IMG/VR virus record: IMGVR_UViG_3300023179_000153
Location: 1-51,807 of that record
Length of the DNA: 51,807 bases
Direction: 5' to 3' (one strand)
Source: a virus
Below the pieces are notes generated by a model that was not told the DNA's origin, ran no database searches, and worked only from the letters and a program-made list of their open reading frames with translations. The position numbers and the translations under genes were made by a program. This document shows positions 24,035-36,300 of this stretch, piece by piece (the stretch's first letter is position 1; every line of letters begins with the position of its first letter).

Positions 24035-25653
24035 CCGCTTTTACATAAATATGAAACATTCATAGTAAAACTATGATTAGGAAAATTATATGATAAATTT
24101 TTATTTGTTAGTACAAAACTCGATGATTCTGGCGTAGGGAAGGTGAATTCGTCTATAATGCCCTTTATATCTGTTAAGGATGGTTGTGTGCATTTGTCAT
24201 ATTTCAATCTGCCATTAACGCTAATATTAATTTTCTGATTGGTAACAGTAGATAGGTCCTGGATGATATAATTACCTCCGGGTATAGGTAATTCTGCGTA
24301 TACGGGTCTGGGTTTTTCAACATCTATTGTTGTATTATATATAACTATATTTTCACTATCAGATGCTAATAATCTATCACTAGAATACTCAGCACTATAA
24401 TTTATAGTACCTAAAAAAAGATCTGTTGTCAAGCTAAAAGAGTTGGGGTAGATTTGATCGGAACAATTTAATGAGGATAAAATACTACTAATCTCTAAAA
24501 TATTTTTAAAATTATCGGTCAAGTCTTCTTCATTAGCTTTAATAATTTTATTTTTAACTTTTTTTGCGTTAGTTAATTTTGTAAAATTATTTGCTTCTAT
24601 TAAAAGATTACCATTTTTAGGTAAAGAAAATCCTCCAAAATTTAAATTTTGAGATAAATTTAGTCCTTGAATAGTACCTTCTATTGAAACAGAAATAATA
24701 TCCTTGTTTCCCTCATAGCTAGTACTAATTTTTTTAGTAAAAGTATGAATAGCCTCTTTATCGGAAAAATCTGAATCATCGTTGTCAAATTTTAATATAG
24801 CGTTATATGTAGCAGCAAAAGTTCCCTCAGCTTCTGATGTTTCACAGCTAATAGTTTCATCATAAACAGAATATAATATAGGACCCATAATATAAGGGGT
24901 ACTATTATTAGAGTATAAATTAGATAAACCTTGAGAAGCTGAACATGCAGAATCGGTGTCTATTTTTAGAATATGTTTACTATAAAAACTTTCTATCTGA
25001 CTAAATAATCTATCTTGAACAAAATTTTTAGCTTGCTGCCAAGGAAGAGTAAGCTTGCCATCTTGCGTAAAATAAGATAGGCCCTTTGCCGATATCTTAT
25101 AGGATACCGTTAATTGACTATTATTAATTTGTGTTATTGTATCTAAATTATAAATTCCATCATCTAAATTAAATGTCCAACTATCAGTAAATTCTTTGAT
25201 CTTATATTTATTAATATCTATAAGCTGACTATATTTAGACAGCTGAGAGGAATTACAACTAAAAGAATCATCTAGTATATTTAATTCATTAAAAATAATA
25301 GTTGCCGAATAATTAGCAAATTTACTAAACGAATTATCAGAATCAAATTTTAGATCTGTTAATACTCCCCCAAAAGCTTTTATTAAATCCGATCCATCGC
25401 CAGACACTATTAATACTGATCCATTTTTAGATAAAGTTTGTCTTATTTCTTCTACTTTAGATATCGTTGCACCAAATGTTAAAACATCTTTATCGATAGT
25501 TAAAACATCTTTATCGATAGCTTGTCCGTTAAGAGTAACTTCATGCTCATATCCAATAGCGCTATCATTTGCATATATTATATTGGATTTTATATTAATT
25601 TTGGGTGCTGGCGCTATCGTTACACCACCATATGTAAAAGTAATATTACTCAT
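24022..25653 (-). CDS. Tail protein, paralogue of the upstream gene
   Basis: A 543-residue structural protein that shares its plan with the 569-residue product of the preceding gene: PAPKINIKSNIIYANDSAIG at the start, a VTLNGQA strand, KYKIKEFTDSWTFNLDDGIY, QAKNFVQDRLFSQIESFY, TSEAEGTFAATYNAILKFDN, AIHTFTKKISTSYEG and a GTIQGL turn. It has fewer Cys and a shorter insert than its partner. It overlaps that gene by eight bases and the hub-like gene by 13. Position just after the tape measure suggests distal-tail or baseplate wedge parts. A 21-base tandem repeat in its 5' part adds a seven-residue IDKDVLT duplication. Confidence 0.65.
   Translation of the reverse strand: MSNITFTYGGVTIAPAPKINIKSNIIYANDSAIGYEHEVTLNGQAIDKDVLTIDKDVLTFGATISKVEEIRQTLSKNGSVLIVSGDGSDLIKAFGGVLTDLKFDSDNSFSKFANYSATIIFNELNILDDSFSCNSSQLSKYSQLIDINKYKIKEFTDSWTFNLDDGIYNLDTITQINNSQLTVSYKISAKGLSYFTQDGKLTLPWQQAKNFVQDRLFSQIESFYSKHILKIDTDSACSASQGLSNLYSNNSTPYIMGPILYSVYDETISCETSEAEGTFAATYNAILKFDNDDSDFSDKEAIHTFTKKISTSYEGNKDIISVSIEGTIQGLNLSQNLNFGGFSLPKNGNLLIEANNFTKLTNAKKVKNKIIKANEEDLTDNFKNILEISSILSSLNCSDQIYPNSFSLTTDLFLGTINYSAEYSSDRLLASDSENIVIYNTTIDVEKPRPVYAELPIPGGNYIIQDLSTVTNQKINISVNGRLKYDKCTQPSLTDIKGIIDEFTFPTPESSSFVLTNKNLSYNFPNHSFTMNVSYLCKSGCPI
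25479..25520 (-). repeat. Exact 21-bp tandem duplication inside a tail gene
   Basis: Two identical, adjacent 21-base copies (25479-25499 and 25500-25520) keep the frame and give IDKDVLT twice. The absence of differences suggests a recent slippage event. Confidence 0.95.
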
Positions 25654-27355
25654 ATTCTATATAAGTCCTATTAAGAGTATAAGTACCATTAAATCCTTTT
25701 TTGTATTTTTCTTCTATTAAGAAAACAGTGCCTAAGTCTATATTAGGAATACCAACACTATCAATAGTATAGTCTCCATTACAGGCGCCGGAAACCAAAG
25801 AACTTATATTCGTTGTGTTGCACAAGTTTGGTGCCTCTAATCCTTCTACTGATAATGTGTATTTGCGTGGGGTTTCAATATCTAGCAATTGTATCACCGG
25901 ACCACCGCTTCTTCCAGGAATTATAAATTCTGCCATCATAGGTAATGGTTCTTCTATGGATAAGCTATATGTTTTTATAGGAATTTTATCTATTAAACTT
26001 AATATTTTAGATCCATCATATTCGGCTTCATAAGATATAGTCCCTTTGATATTGTCATGCGTTAAAGAAAAAGATGTGCATCTGTCTGGAACTGTAGTAG
26101 GATCAGAACATCCTGATATTCCTAATCCTGCGTATGTGATATTAATATCATTATTATTAATTTTATCTCTAACAAAATCTACTAGTAAAGTTTTATTATC
26201 TCCTACATTACTTTTATAATAATTATAGGCATTATCATATTTAGAATTTCCTTGAAAATCAGCACTTTCTATTACTGTTCCAAAGGATGGTAGTTTTAGA
26301 TTACTTTCTTGCCTTATTAAACCACCAGGAATTAAACCTTGTACTGAACCAGTAACATTATACGAAATAATTTTTCCATTATCATTATCTGATAATTTTT
26401 TAGTTATTACAAAAGTATGGATAGCATTTTCAACAATTCCTCTTTTTTTTATTATGCTTTTATAATTTATTTTAAAAGATCCTTCAGCTTCTGAAGCTTC
26501 TACAGTAGCACTTTCATTAAAAATATCGTATTTATCATCTAAAGATATTTCAGATAATATTCCTTCCGATGTTGTGAAAGCATCAGATAAGGTTTTTCCA
26601 TCACATCCTTCTGATGGGGTTTTATCTAAACAACTATCCGTTAAATTGTTAATTTGTTTGATTAATCTATCTTGACAAAAGTTTTTAGCTTGTTCCCAGG
26701 CTGGCAATAAATTTTTATCATTAAAATAATGTTTACCCACAGCACTAACACTATATTCTAGATTAAAATACTGATTATCTATACCGCTATAACTACTATA
26801 AATATTTTCGTCTAAAGTTATACTCCAACTATCTTCAAAAGACTTAATTTTATATTTAGTCATATCAACTAATTCTCGTGATTCTACTATTCCGGAAGGA
26901 ATAGTTCCACAATTAAAAGTTGGAGTAGTGCCACCACAGCTTCCAATATTTAATTCGTTCAGTTCTAGTTCTATAGTATATGGAGCATAATTAACCCAAG
27001 CATTATCGGATTCTTCAAACTGTATACTTTTTACTATTCCTCCTGTGCCTTTTAAAATTTCACTATCATTATTAGTAATAAATAACGTGCCATTATTAAT
27101 AAAAAAAAGATTTTTAATATTTTGTATAGATTGTAAAGTGTCTGAAAAACCGCCACTAGATACTGGATTTCTAAGATCTAAAGAGGTAGCATAGCCATTC
27201 AAAGTTACATTAAAAGTATATCCTATTGCTATATTATTTGCATAATATATTTCTGGACTAATACTGATTTGTGGTGCTGGAACTAGTCTAGTCGATTCTT
27301 CTGGTGAGCTGTTGTCTGGGTAGTAGTATAATTTAACTAATGGATTATAACTCAT
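25646..27355 (-). CDS. Tail protein, paralogue of the downstream gene
   Basis: A 569-residue protein, the first of a tandem pair. Shared landmarks with the following gene: PAPQISISPEIYYANNIAIG, VTLNGYA, KYKIKSFEDSWSITLDENIY, QAKNFCQDRLIKQINNL, ASEAEGSFKINYKSI, AIHTFVITKKLSDN and GSVQGL. Unlike its partner it has a C-terminal extension (ISSLVSGACNGDYTIDSVGI and RTYIEYE at the end) and several extra Cys. It starts four bases after the stop region of the tape measure gene in the usual tail order (tape measure, distal tail, hub). No enzymatic motif is visible. Family not recognised; distal tail protein is the best guess. Confidence 0.65.
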   Translation of the reverse strand: MSYNPLVKLYYYPDNSSPEESTRLVPAPQISISPEIYYANNIAIGYTFNVTLNGYATSLDLRNPVSSGGFSDTLQSIQNIKNLFFINNGTLFITNNDSEILKGTGGIVKSIQFEESDNAWVNYAPYTIELELNELNIGSCGGTTPTFNCGTIPSGIVESRELVDMTKYKIKSFEDSWSITLDENIYSSYSGIDNQYFNLEYSVSAVGKHYFNDKNLLPAWEQAKNFCQDRLIKQINNLTDSCLDKTPSEGCDGKTLSDAFTTSEGILSEISLDDKYDIFNESATVEASEAEGSFKINYKSIIKKRGIVENAIHTFVITKKLSDNDNGKIISYNVTGSVQGLIPGGLIRQESNLKLPSFGTVIESADFQGNSKYDNAYNYYKSNVGDNKTLLVDFVRDKINNNDINITYAGLGISGCSDPTTVPDRCTSFSLTHDNIKGTISYEAEYDGSKILSLIDKIPIKTYSLSIEEPLPMMAEFIIPGRSGGPVIQLLDIETPRKYTLSVEGLEAPNLCNTTNISSLVSGACNGDYTIDSVGIPNIDLGTVFLIEEKYKKGFNGTYTLNRTYIEYE

Positions 27356-27359
27356 AATA

Positions 27360-30300
27360 TTATCCGTACATTGTTGGAGTAGGTCCTAGTTCACCACCGC
27401 TTTGATTCCAAATTTGTTCCATCTTACTAGATACTGATGATGCTACCATACTCTCTATACCAGGAATCATGTTTTCTAGAGCAGGAGCATCTATGGTAAC
27501 ATTAACTTGATGAATTCCAACCATTTCAATTTTTGCTGGAATATTAATATTAAGACTATTTAATCTTTGTACTATATTACTAAAGTCTGTTTTGAACGAA
27601 TTAAGAGATGTTATCGCCGCGGGATCTAGTTTAATCATAGTTAACGATGATAGCTGATCTTTAATATCTTGTGGAATGCTAAAATTAACGGTAGTAGCAC
27701 CCATACTTCCATAAGACGAATTACTACTAGCGCCAACTTCTACTCCATCTCTAGCATAGATTACGCCACCACGACTCTTATTAATAGCGGTTAATAAACC
27801 TAGATTTTTTTGTGTTGACTCTTTATTAACCACAAATTCTCCAGGAGTAAGCATAGCTGGAACAGTATCGCTACCTCTTGGTTGATAATTGACTAGTTGA
27901 CCTTGACTAGCATAAATTACTCCCCCATTACTTCTCCACTGATTCATTAATGTATTACCACCAGCAGCATTAGTAGAAGAAGAATAACTCATTCCTGAAG
28001 GTAATCTACCGAATATGGTTTCTAAATCTTTAGCGTGTGATGCTGGATCTCCATATTTACTCCAAGGATTGTTGAAAACTGGCCGACCTACATTATCCAA
28101 TCCTAATCCGTACGCTATAATTTTACGCATTTTGTCATATGCTGCTTGACCTTGAGGAGTACTTCTATATCTTCTCATTTGAGGTTTAGACCAATATTCC
28201 TCAAAAAGTTTTTGCATATAGTAATACTGATCTGTTGCTTCTTTTTCTCCGCCCCTAGCCCATGGTCTTGATCTCATAGCGGACGCATCCAGAAACATTT
28301 CGTCATCTGGAGATATTTCATAAAATCCTGCTAACGAACTCCCAGTTAGCATTTGTAACTCTTCCATAGAGATCCGTCCACCACGAGCTTTATTAATAGC
28401 TTTTAATAAGCCTAGATTTTTCTTTGTTGATTCTCTATTTACAACAAACTCTCCTGGTGTAAGCATAGCAGGCACCGTGTCTGTTCCTTTAGGCTCATAA
28501 GGAACCATCATTCCATTACTAGCATAAATTAATCCACCCTTTGATCTGTTTTGTGCGGCGACTGGGACACCGGTTTGTAAAAACTCTCTACGAGATCCTG
28601 ACAATCCTAGCAGAACGCTTGCTAGTGTTACTCTTCTTGTAACTTCTTGTTGAGCCGCTACTATATCTGGAACTATTTCTGGTATTCTGTATAAACCATA
28701 CGCAGCTTTAAGCATATCTTCACTAATAAGTAAGCTATTTAAGCCATTAATTTCTTTAATCATTTTTGGCATATCAAGATTGCCAATAAAACGTGGATCA
28801 TTAGCTATTTGAATAAGATATGCTAGTCTATTACCTATAGGTATATTGATCTGCTTATTAATAGTTTCAAAATGTTTTTTAAACATAGCTTCTTTAGCAT
28901 TACGATCAAGATTAACTGTTTCTGATCCTATTCCTGCTTTATCTAATCTTTCAGCTTCCATTTGTCTTGCTTCTTTAGCATTTCTTGGTTTCCTAGTATC
29001 GGAAGCAGAGTCGTTGCGTGAACTTGGCGCTGTTTGAGGCATAGGATTAGCCTCTTTTTCGTTTTGCATAGCGATTGCTGGCTTATATTCAGGATCAAAA
29101 GGACTAGCAGTTTCATTTATTTTTTGTAATAAGAAGGCTCGTTCTTTATTATACATGAAATAATTTGGATTTAAATACGCTAAACGCCATTGATAATGTG
29201 CATATGTACCAGGTGGATGGGGATTGGTTTTTGAGGTAGCATAATAATCATACCTACCAAATGTTTCTTTTGGAGTTAAAGGATCTAGTACTGTGGGAAC
29301 TCCTTCTCTTTTTATACTACGATTATTATCAGAAACCACTGGTTTTGGCGAAGATTGTACCGATGATGTTGGTTTAACATTAACATCTTGTCTGGATGTT
29401 TGTTGGCTTTTTGGTTCTGATGCATTTGGATATCTATAATTAGCACCTACCGCCGCACCTAAACCCAAACCGACCGTAGCAGCAACCATTGAGTCTCTGA
29501 GGGTTGGTGATGAAATCGGTTTAATATCGGTTATTTTAATATGTCTGTCTATGGAACTAATAATATTTCTAGCTTCAGCCTCGCTAGTAGCATAAACTTG
29601 ATTTTGAAATTTTTTACCTGTAAGATTATCGATAGCCTCAAAATTAAATAATCTAGTTTTTGGTTTGGGCACCGATGGCAATGCCGCTTGATCCGTTCCG
29701 ACTCCTTTCTCTTTATTTGATGATCTTGCAAATGCTTCTGGATCTCGTTGTATACCTTTTTTCAAATCTATGCGGCTAGATCTAGGTTTAGGGCTGTTTT
29801 CTAGTATATTGTCTAGATCTCTAGTTGTTCCCAAAATTCCTTCTGACGGTTTTTGAGATACTGGTTTCACAACACTAGAAGCATTACGATCAGAATATGA
29901 AAGTATTCTTCTGGTACGACCCTGAGCATCGAGCAAAACTCTTGTTCCATTCCTATCAGCTATTGCCGTTAGATCATTTGATGATCTTAATACAGGACTA
30001 GGGACGGTAGTAATACTTCTCGTCGAGCGACTAACAACGCTTCGTGGTCGGATACGACGAGCTAATGAAACTGCTCCTTTACCGGTACCAAAACCAGCAC
30101 CCGCAGGAACAAAATTTGTTGGATCAGCTAAAAGTGTCGCAGCTCTTGCAAATAAACTAGCACCAGGAATAGAGCTATTATCTGCTAAATTAACCAATTC
30201 GTCAGCCACTTTATCATAAAACGGTGTTTGTCTTTCTTGTGCTAGATTATTTCTAAACTCTGCTCTTCTTTGAGCATCCATCTTTGCTACTACAGAAGGT

Positions 30301-33300
30301 AGTTCTCCTTCGCTAACACCTTCTCTTTGTAAGAGTCTTTCCTCTCTTAGTTGTCTTTCAGCAAAAGCAACTCCTCCACCTCCTATATTTCCTGGAGTAA
30401 CTCCTCTTATTAAGGCTAGTCTAGCATATCTTCTAGAGTCTTGTGGCCTGAGTGTTCCATTATCATCCTGGGCTTTTAGTTGTTCGTATTCATTTTGTGT
30501 ATCTATTACTTCTTGTCTTATACTAGCATCATAATCTTTTTGTTTTTGTGCTGCTTGTTGTTGAGCTTGTGTTTCTTGTCTTATAGCTCTTTCTCTACGA
30601 CCAGCTTTAACAAATCTAGCGTTATCTTTTTCTGATGACGAATAAGGTTGTTTATTTAACCATGCTGAGAATTCTCCTGGTTTATTTGCCCATAGTTCTT
30701 TTCTTCTTGGTCCGGGAGGAATACTAGGATCATTCCATTGAGCTTCCCACTCGGCAACCGCCTGATTATATGCAGCTATTATTTGTCCACCATCGACAGC
30801 ATAAACTATACCGCCTTTGCTATAAGGAGTGGCTCCTCCATTAATAGCTTTTAATAAACCTAAATTTTTCTGTGTAGCATCCTTATTAACAACAAATTCT
30901 CCGGGAGTTAACATGGCTGGTACGGTATCGGACCCTTTTGCTTGATAATTAACTAACATACCTTTATTTGCATATATTAATCCACCATGAGCCCTAGTCG
31001 TTGGTGTAATTGGTTTTCCTCCAGCGGCTGCTAAGGCTGATACAGCCTCACTCAATCTTTTAATTTCTGCGCTTAAAAGGTCTGTGTTTTTTGTTACAGC
31101 TTCTAGCGTAGGAGCAACCACATCCTTCTGTATTGTAATTATTCTATCATTGGATTCCTTATTTAAAGCTTCATTAGCAGCAGCCTGATCAGCATATAGT
31201 TTTTTAAGTTCTCCAGTAAATTCTATAATTTTTTGGTCAGCCTTTGCTGCATTTGCTCTATCTTGAGCATTCATTTGAGCTTCTTCTGAGATTTGTTTAA
31301 TTAGTGCAGGATCTATACCTTGTGCTTGTCCTAAGTTTTGTAATAATTGACCTAATTGTGCCCTTTGTTTAGGATCTTCTGGATCTCTATTGGTTCTTTG
31401 AAAATTATTGATAATTTGTTCAATCTCTTGAGCAAAAGCTTGTTGGGCCACTCTTTGACCTTCAACCATTACTCTTTGAACTTCTTGCATAGCTTGTGGA
31501 CTAAATATTGCTCCTATAGAATTTAACATAGCCATTTCTTGTCTATATGGTTGCATAAATTCATTATACGCCTTATTAGCGCCTGGGGAGTTATTGATAC
31601 TGTATCTACCAGATATAGCATCTTGAGTTAGTCTTTGAATAGTAGCATTATTTATTCTTTGTTCTGGAGTAGATGTTAATTGAGATATATAGTCTTCTCT
31701 TCTAAATGCTATATCTTCTTCTAAAACTTTTGCTCTATCTGCTATTTTTCTAATATTTTCATCTATGGCAGATTGAATAATACTTCCAAATTTTTCTAGC
31801 TCATCAGTAGTAACACCAATAGAAATATCAAGTTTAGCTAGTTCTTTACTTAGTTCACTTATAGCTTCTTTATTTTTATCAAATTCTGGCATTAATCTAG
31901 CTAATTCTTGTTCTTTAGCAGTTCGTTGTTGTTCTAACTCGCTTCTACGACTAGCTATCATATTAGCATTTAGAGTTTGACCAGGAGCCAAATTGATACC
32001 TAGTCTTTGAGCACTTGGAGCAAGATTTAATCGTAGTCTTTCTGATGGGCTAATTTGTTGTCCTAGTGCTTCGCTATAAGCCATTCTGTTACTAATTGTT
32101 TGAGATGTAAAGTTGGCATTTCTATCAATAATATTTTGATTAATTTGAGCAATTTGTTGAGCACTAGCGTTGATCTTATCAAAGGTATTTATGAGTATTT
32201 CTTGAGATTTAATTAGTAAATTCTCTACTGTTGTTCCTAGTTGTCCTCCTGTGGATTCTACTATTTGTTTAATAACCTTATCTATATCAAGAAATCCTTT
32301 TTTAGCATCTTCTCTTGCATCTTTTAAAATACTATCAACTGCTCTTTTAAGCGTTTCGTCTCCTTTGAATACTTCATTTATTTGCTTATTAAAAGTGTCT
32401 TGAATAATATTTATCTGTTCTTCTTCAAGGGCGCCTTCTCCGCCTGAAATTCTGGAGACATCTATTTTCTTTAAATTTTCTCTAACCGCTTTTTCAGCAT
32501 TAATACTATAATCCGTTATCTGTTTAAATGTTTTTTCCATTCCTGGGAAAGATGATGATGCGCTAGTAAAAGCGGTATTTCTTTGTTCTTCTGAAAAAGC
32601 TTTGGGATTTCTTAATATGTTAAGATTTTCTTCTAATCCAGCAGTAGCGGAAAATCCTGTTAGTCCACTAGCTATTTTAGATAATCTTTGATTAATTTGA
32701 TCTATACTAGCTGAAGAACTACTAAGAATTTGATCAAAAGCATTAAAAGAATCAGCATAAGTTTGCATAACTCTTTCGACAGCCTGCTGTAACATAGCTT
32801 GTTGTTTAGCTGTTTTTTCAGCTTCTATGGCTGCTCTGCTTTCTGCTGTTACTCTATTAATGATTTCTTTAGTTAAGGCGGAAAGGGCTGCGTTCTTTTC
32901 TTTTTCTAAAGCAGCTATGCTGCTGGCTGGAAATCCTGCTTCTTTTTGTTCTTCGATACGCTGATTAAATTCTGCTCTAGTCTTAAAGTATGTTTGATCT
33001 GCTTCTATAATATTTTTAACAATAGAAGGGTCTAAGGAAGAAGCTAATTCACCGTATGTTTTGCCTGTTCTGACTATTTCGGCGTTTAAAAACTGAACTG
33101 CTGCATTTGCTCCTGATTGCTGAGAAGCTGTTACTCTTTGAGCAAAACTAGAATTAGTGTCTGTTTTTGATCTTACCACATTAATTTTATCTTCTTCAGC
33201 CGATATCTTTTCTAATGCTTTTAGTGCTGCGGCCCTATTTTTTAGTGTCGGATCAGATGCAAAAGAACCTATAGCTGCCGAATTCTCAGAAACAACTCTT

Positions 33301-36300
33301 TCAACATTACCAGCTTGTATTTTTTCAGAATATTCTAATGAAGCTTCTTTAGCTTTGTTCAACCCTTCATAAAGGCCATATGCTGCACCAGCCGCTGCTC
33401 CAGCGGCGGTACCCCACGGTCCAAGAATACTGCCCAACATAGCTCCTGTTGAACCATAGTTAAGAACAGAAGATCCAATATTGCTAATATTACGACCAGC
33501 TTCTGTGGTTTCTCCTCCGTATCTTTGAGATAAGCTATCAACTGCTAATCCGCCAACTACTGGCAACATATAAGGTAACATACCGCCCATACCACCCATA
33601 CCTCCACCCATTGCTGCGCCGGCTCCTTCGGCCATCCCGCCGCTAGCAGTTACGGCAGCAGCTCTACGACCAGCTGTTGAAAAACGACCTAAACCCATCA
33701 TGCTCAAGGCAGATCCACCTATTCCTTGGATGACTCCACCAAGACCACCTAGGGCCCTATCTCTAAATGTGGTTTGTTGTGGTAGTCCGCGTTGAGCGTA
33801 TCTTAGTCTAGCTTCTCTACTTTCAGCACTATCTTCTAAAGATGAAAGTCTATAACTGGCAGCTATTCTGGCGGCTTCTTTTGCTTTACTAGCAGTTTGT
33901 CCTGCCGTCCGTGATCCTTCATAGATATTCTTTTCAAATTGTTCTAACATCATCAATATTCTTTGAACTCTGGCTTCAAAATCTCCAGGGTTCACAGTTC
34001 TACCACTAGCAAACTTTTGTACATGACCAACCGCACCGCCCTTATTAAATCCTTGAATTTTATCTGCTCTATTTAAATTATGTAATCTGGATGCTCCTAT
34101 ACGACTAGCAGCTTTTTTATTAATAACAAATTCGCCTGGAGTAAGTAGGGCGGGTACTGTGTCTTGTATCGAACCTCCTTGAGCTAATCCTTCCATTTTA
34201 ATATATCTACTAATTTGACCTCTTAAACCCTTTTTGCCTAGACCAAGTTTTGCCATTGATCGTTTAATTTCAGTTGGTTTAGTTGGATCTAGTCCGAATA
34301 ATTCTCCTACAGGACCAAGACTTGCTAAGTCTATTGGTCTTCTTTCTCCTTTACCCGTTGGTCCTACTGTAGCGCCGCTTGCTATAAGTGTTCTTTCAAA
34401 AAGATCTCCCATGAGATTGCCAACATTTGTACTCATAGCTGATTTGAGCATTGCGTCTCTTTGAGCTTTATTGCCAATAGAAGATTTTATTCCAGCAGCT
34501 TTCATCTCAGCATCCAATAAACCTGATAGTTCTGATATCAAAGACTGTATTTTTGCATTAGCTATTTTTTCAAATTTATCTGCTATACTTTGTGAAACTA
34601 CTTTTCTTGTAATGGATACTTGTTTACCAGAAATAGTTTTAGAAACATTCTCTTCTTTGGGTGTTGGTCCTCTTAAAGATAATCCTTGTATTTCTAATTT
34701 ATCTGTAGTTTGTCCAAGTTTTCTAACTCTAGATCCTAAAATTTCACTAACCAAATTAGGTGTTATAGACTGATCTTTAATACGAGCAGCTATAGTGCTA
34801 GCTATCTCGCTATTGCCAATTGCTCCTCTCTTCTTTTTTGATACAAGACCGAGCAAAGCTTCTTGTATATTTTTTGAAGCCATCATTTCTGGACTATATG
34901 CATATCTAGTAATAAGTTGACTAATATCAGATCCTATTTTTGGACTGCGTACTTTACCAGCGTTAGTAAATTTCTGTACTAAACCACCACTAGCAAATTT
35001 TTTAGCAGCGAAATTGCTCACTAGTTTATCTATATTGGCTGAGCTATAATCAAAATCATCATAATTTTCCAGTGCTTTATTTACAGATTGTCTTAATCTT
35101 GTATTATAAAATGGTTTGGATAAAGACCCACCACCTCTGACAGTCCTATAGTCAGAAAGAATAGGTTCCTGTAATGAACTTAATAAATAATTATCTATAG
35201 ATGAACCGCTTCTAATACTTGTCCATTGTTGTGCTCGTGCAGCAACCTCATCTGATAGTCTCGATTGTTGTTTTTTTAACGCTTCTTCTCTAGAAAGTTT
35301 ACCTTGAGCTTTAGCTGCCATTTTGTTTGGTTTACCAAAAGGACTAACTATCTCTTTCCAAAAACCCTTTTGTCCTAAGTATGTTGTTAAGCTAGATTCT
35401 AATTCTGGTGTTATCCTATCTTTTGGTACTGGTATGAATTTGCTGCTTGTAGCAATACCAGCTCCACCGGCAGAAAATATGTCACGAGCTTGAGCCTTGG
35501 CATATTTAATAAGATCATCTGTGCTAAGTTGAGCTAATTCTTCTTCTGTTAGATCCTTGAATCTGCTTCTACTGCCACGAGCACCGGAAGTTCCTCTGCC
35601 TTTTGGCATAACCAATCTGCCACCAGCAAATTTTTGTACACTACCACCTCCAGCATATTTATTCATAGCATGGAGCTTATCTGCCCCAATAGTCTCTACT
35701 GCTTTTTTACGAATTACAAACTCACCAGGAGTTAACATTGCCGGAACAGTATCTCTATTGCCGCTTCCTGGCACATAACCACCCGTAGCAAATCCACGGG
35801 GTCTGGTTAGTCCTCTAGTAAAACCAGCACCAAATTGGGTTAGTGCTGAAATGCCTTTGATAGTACTAATAGCAGCAATAGCTGGCAATACATCTTTAGC
35901 GGCATCTGCTACTCTGATAAGAGCGCTAGCCAATTGTAATGACAATCCGACGAAACTTCTAAAACTATCGCTTTCACCTATGGAACGCACTAATGCTAAA
36001 AATTCTTCTCTAACTTTGGCTATTTGATTTGCTAATGATAGTTGTGCGGTAGCCGCATCTTTAGCTAAAATATCCTGACCCTGTTGTGCTACTTTTAGTG
36101 CTTGTTGAGCAACTGTGAATTGTTGAATTAATGGAATAACTTTACCAATTTGTCTAAAACCACCTAGTTCTTCTACTATAGCGGAGAATCTTAAGTCTCT
36201 AGGATCTAGTTCTTTAAGTCCTATGCTAAGTCTTTTAATTGCTTCGAACGGTCCAACGAACTTACCTTCTAGATCAGTTAGAGTAACACCAAATTCTTTT

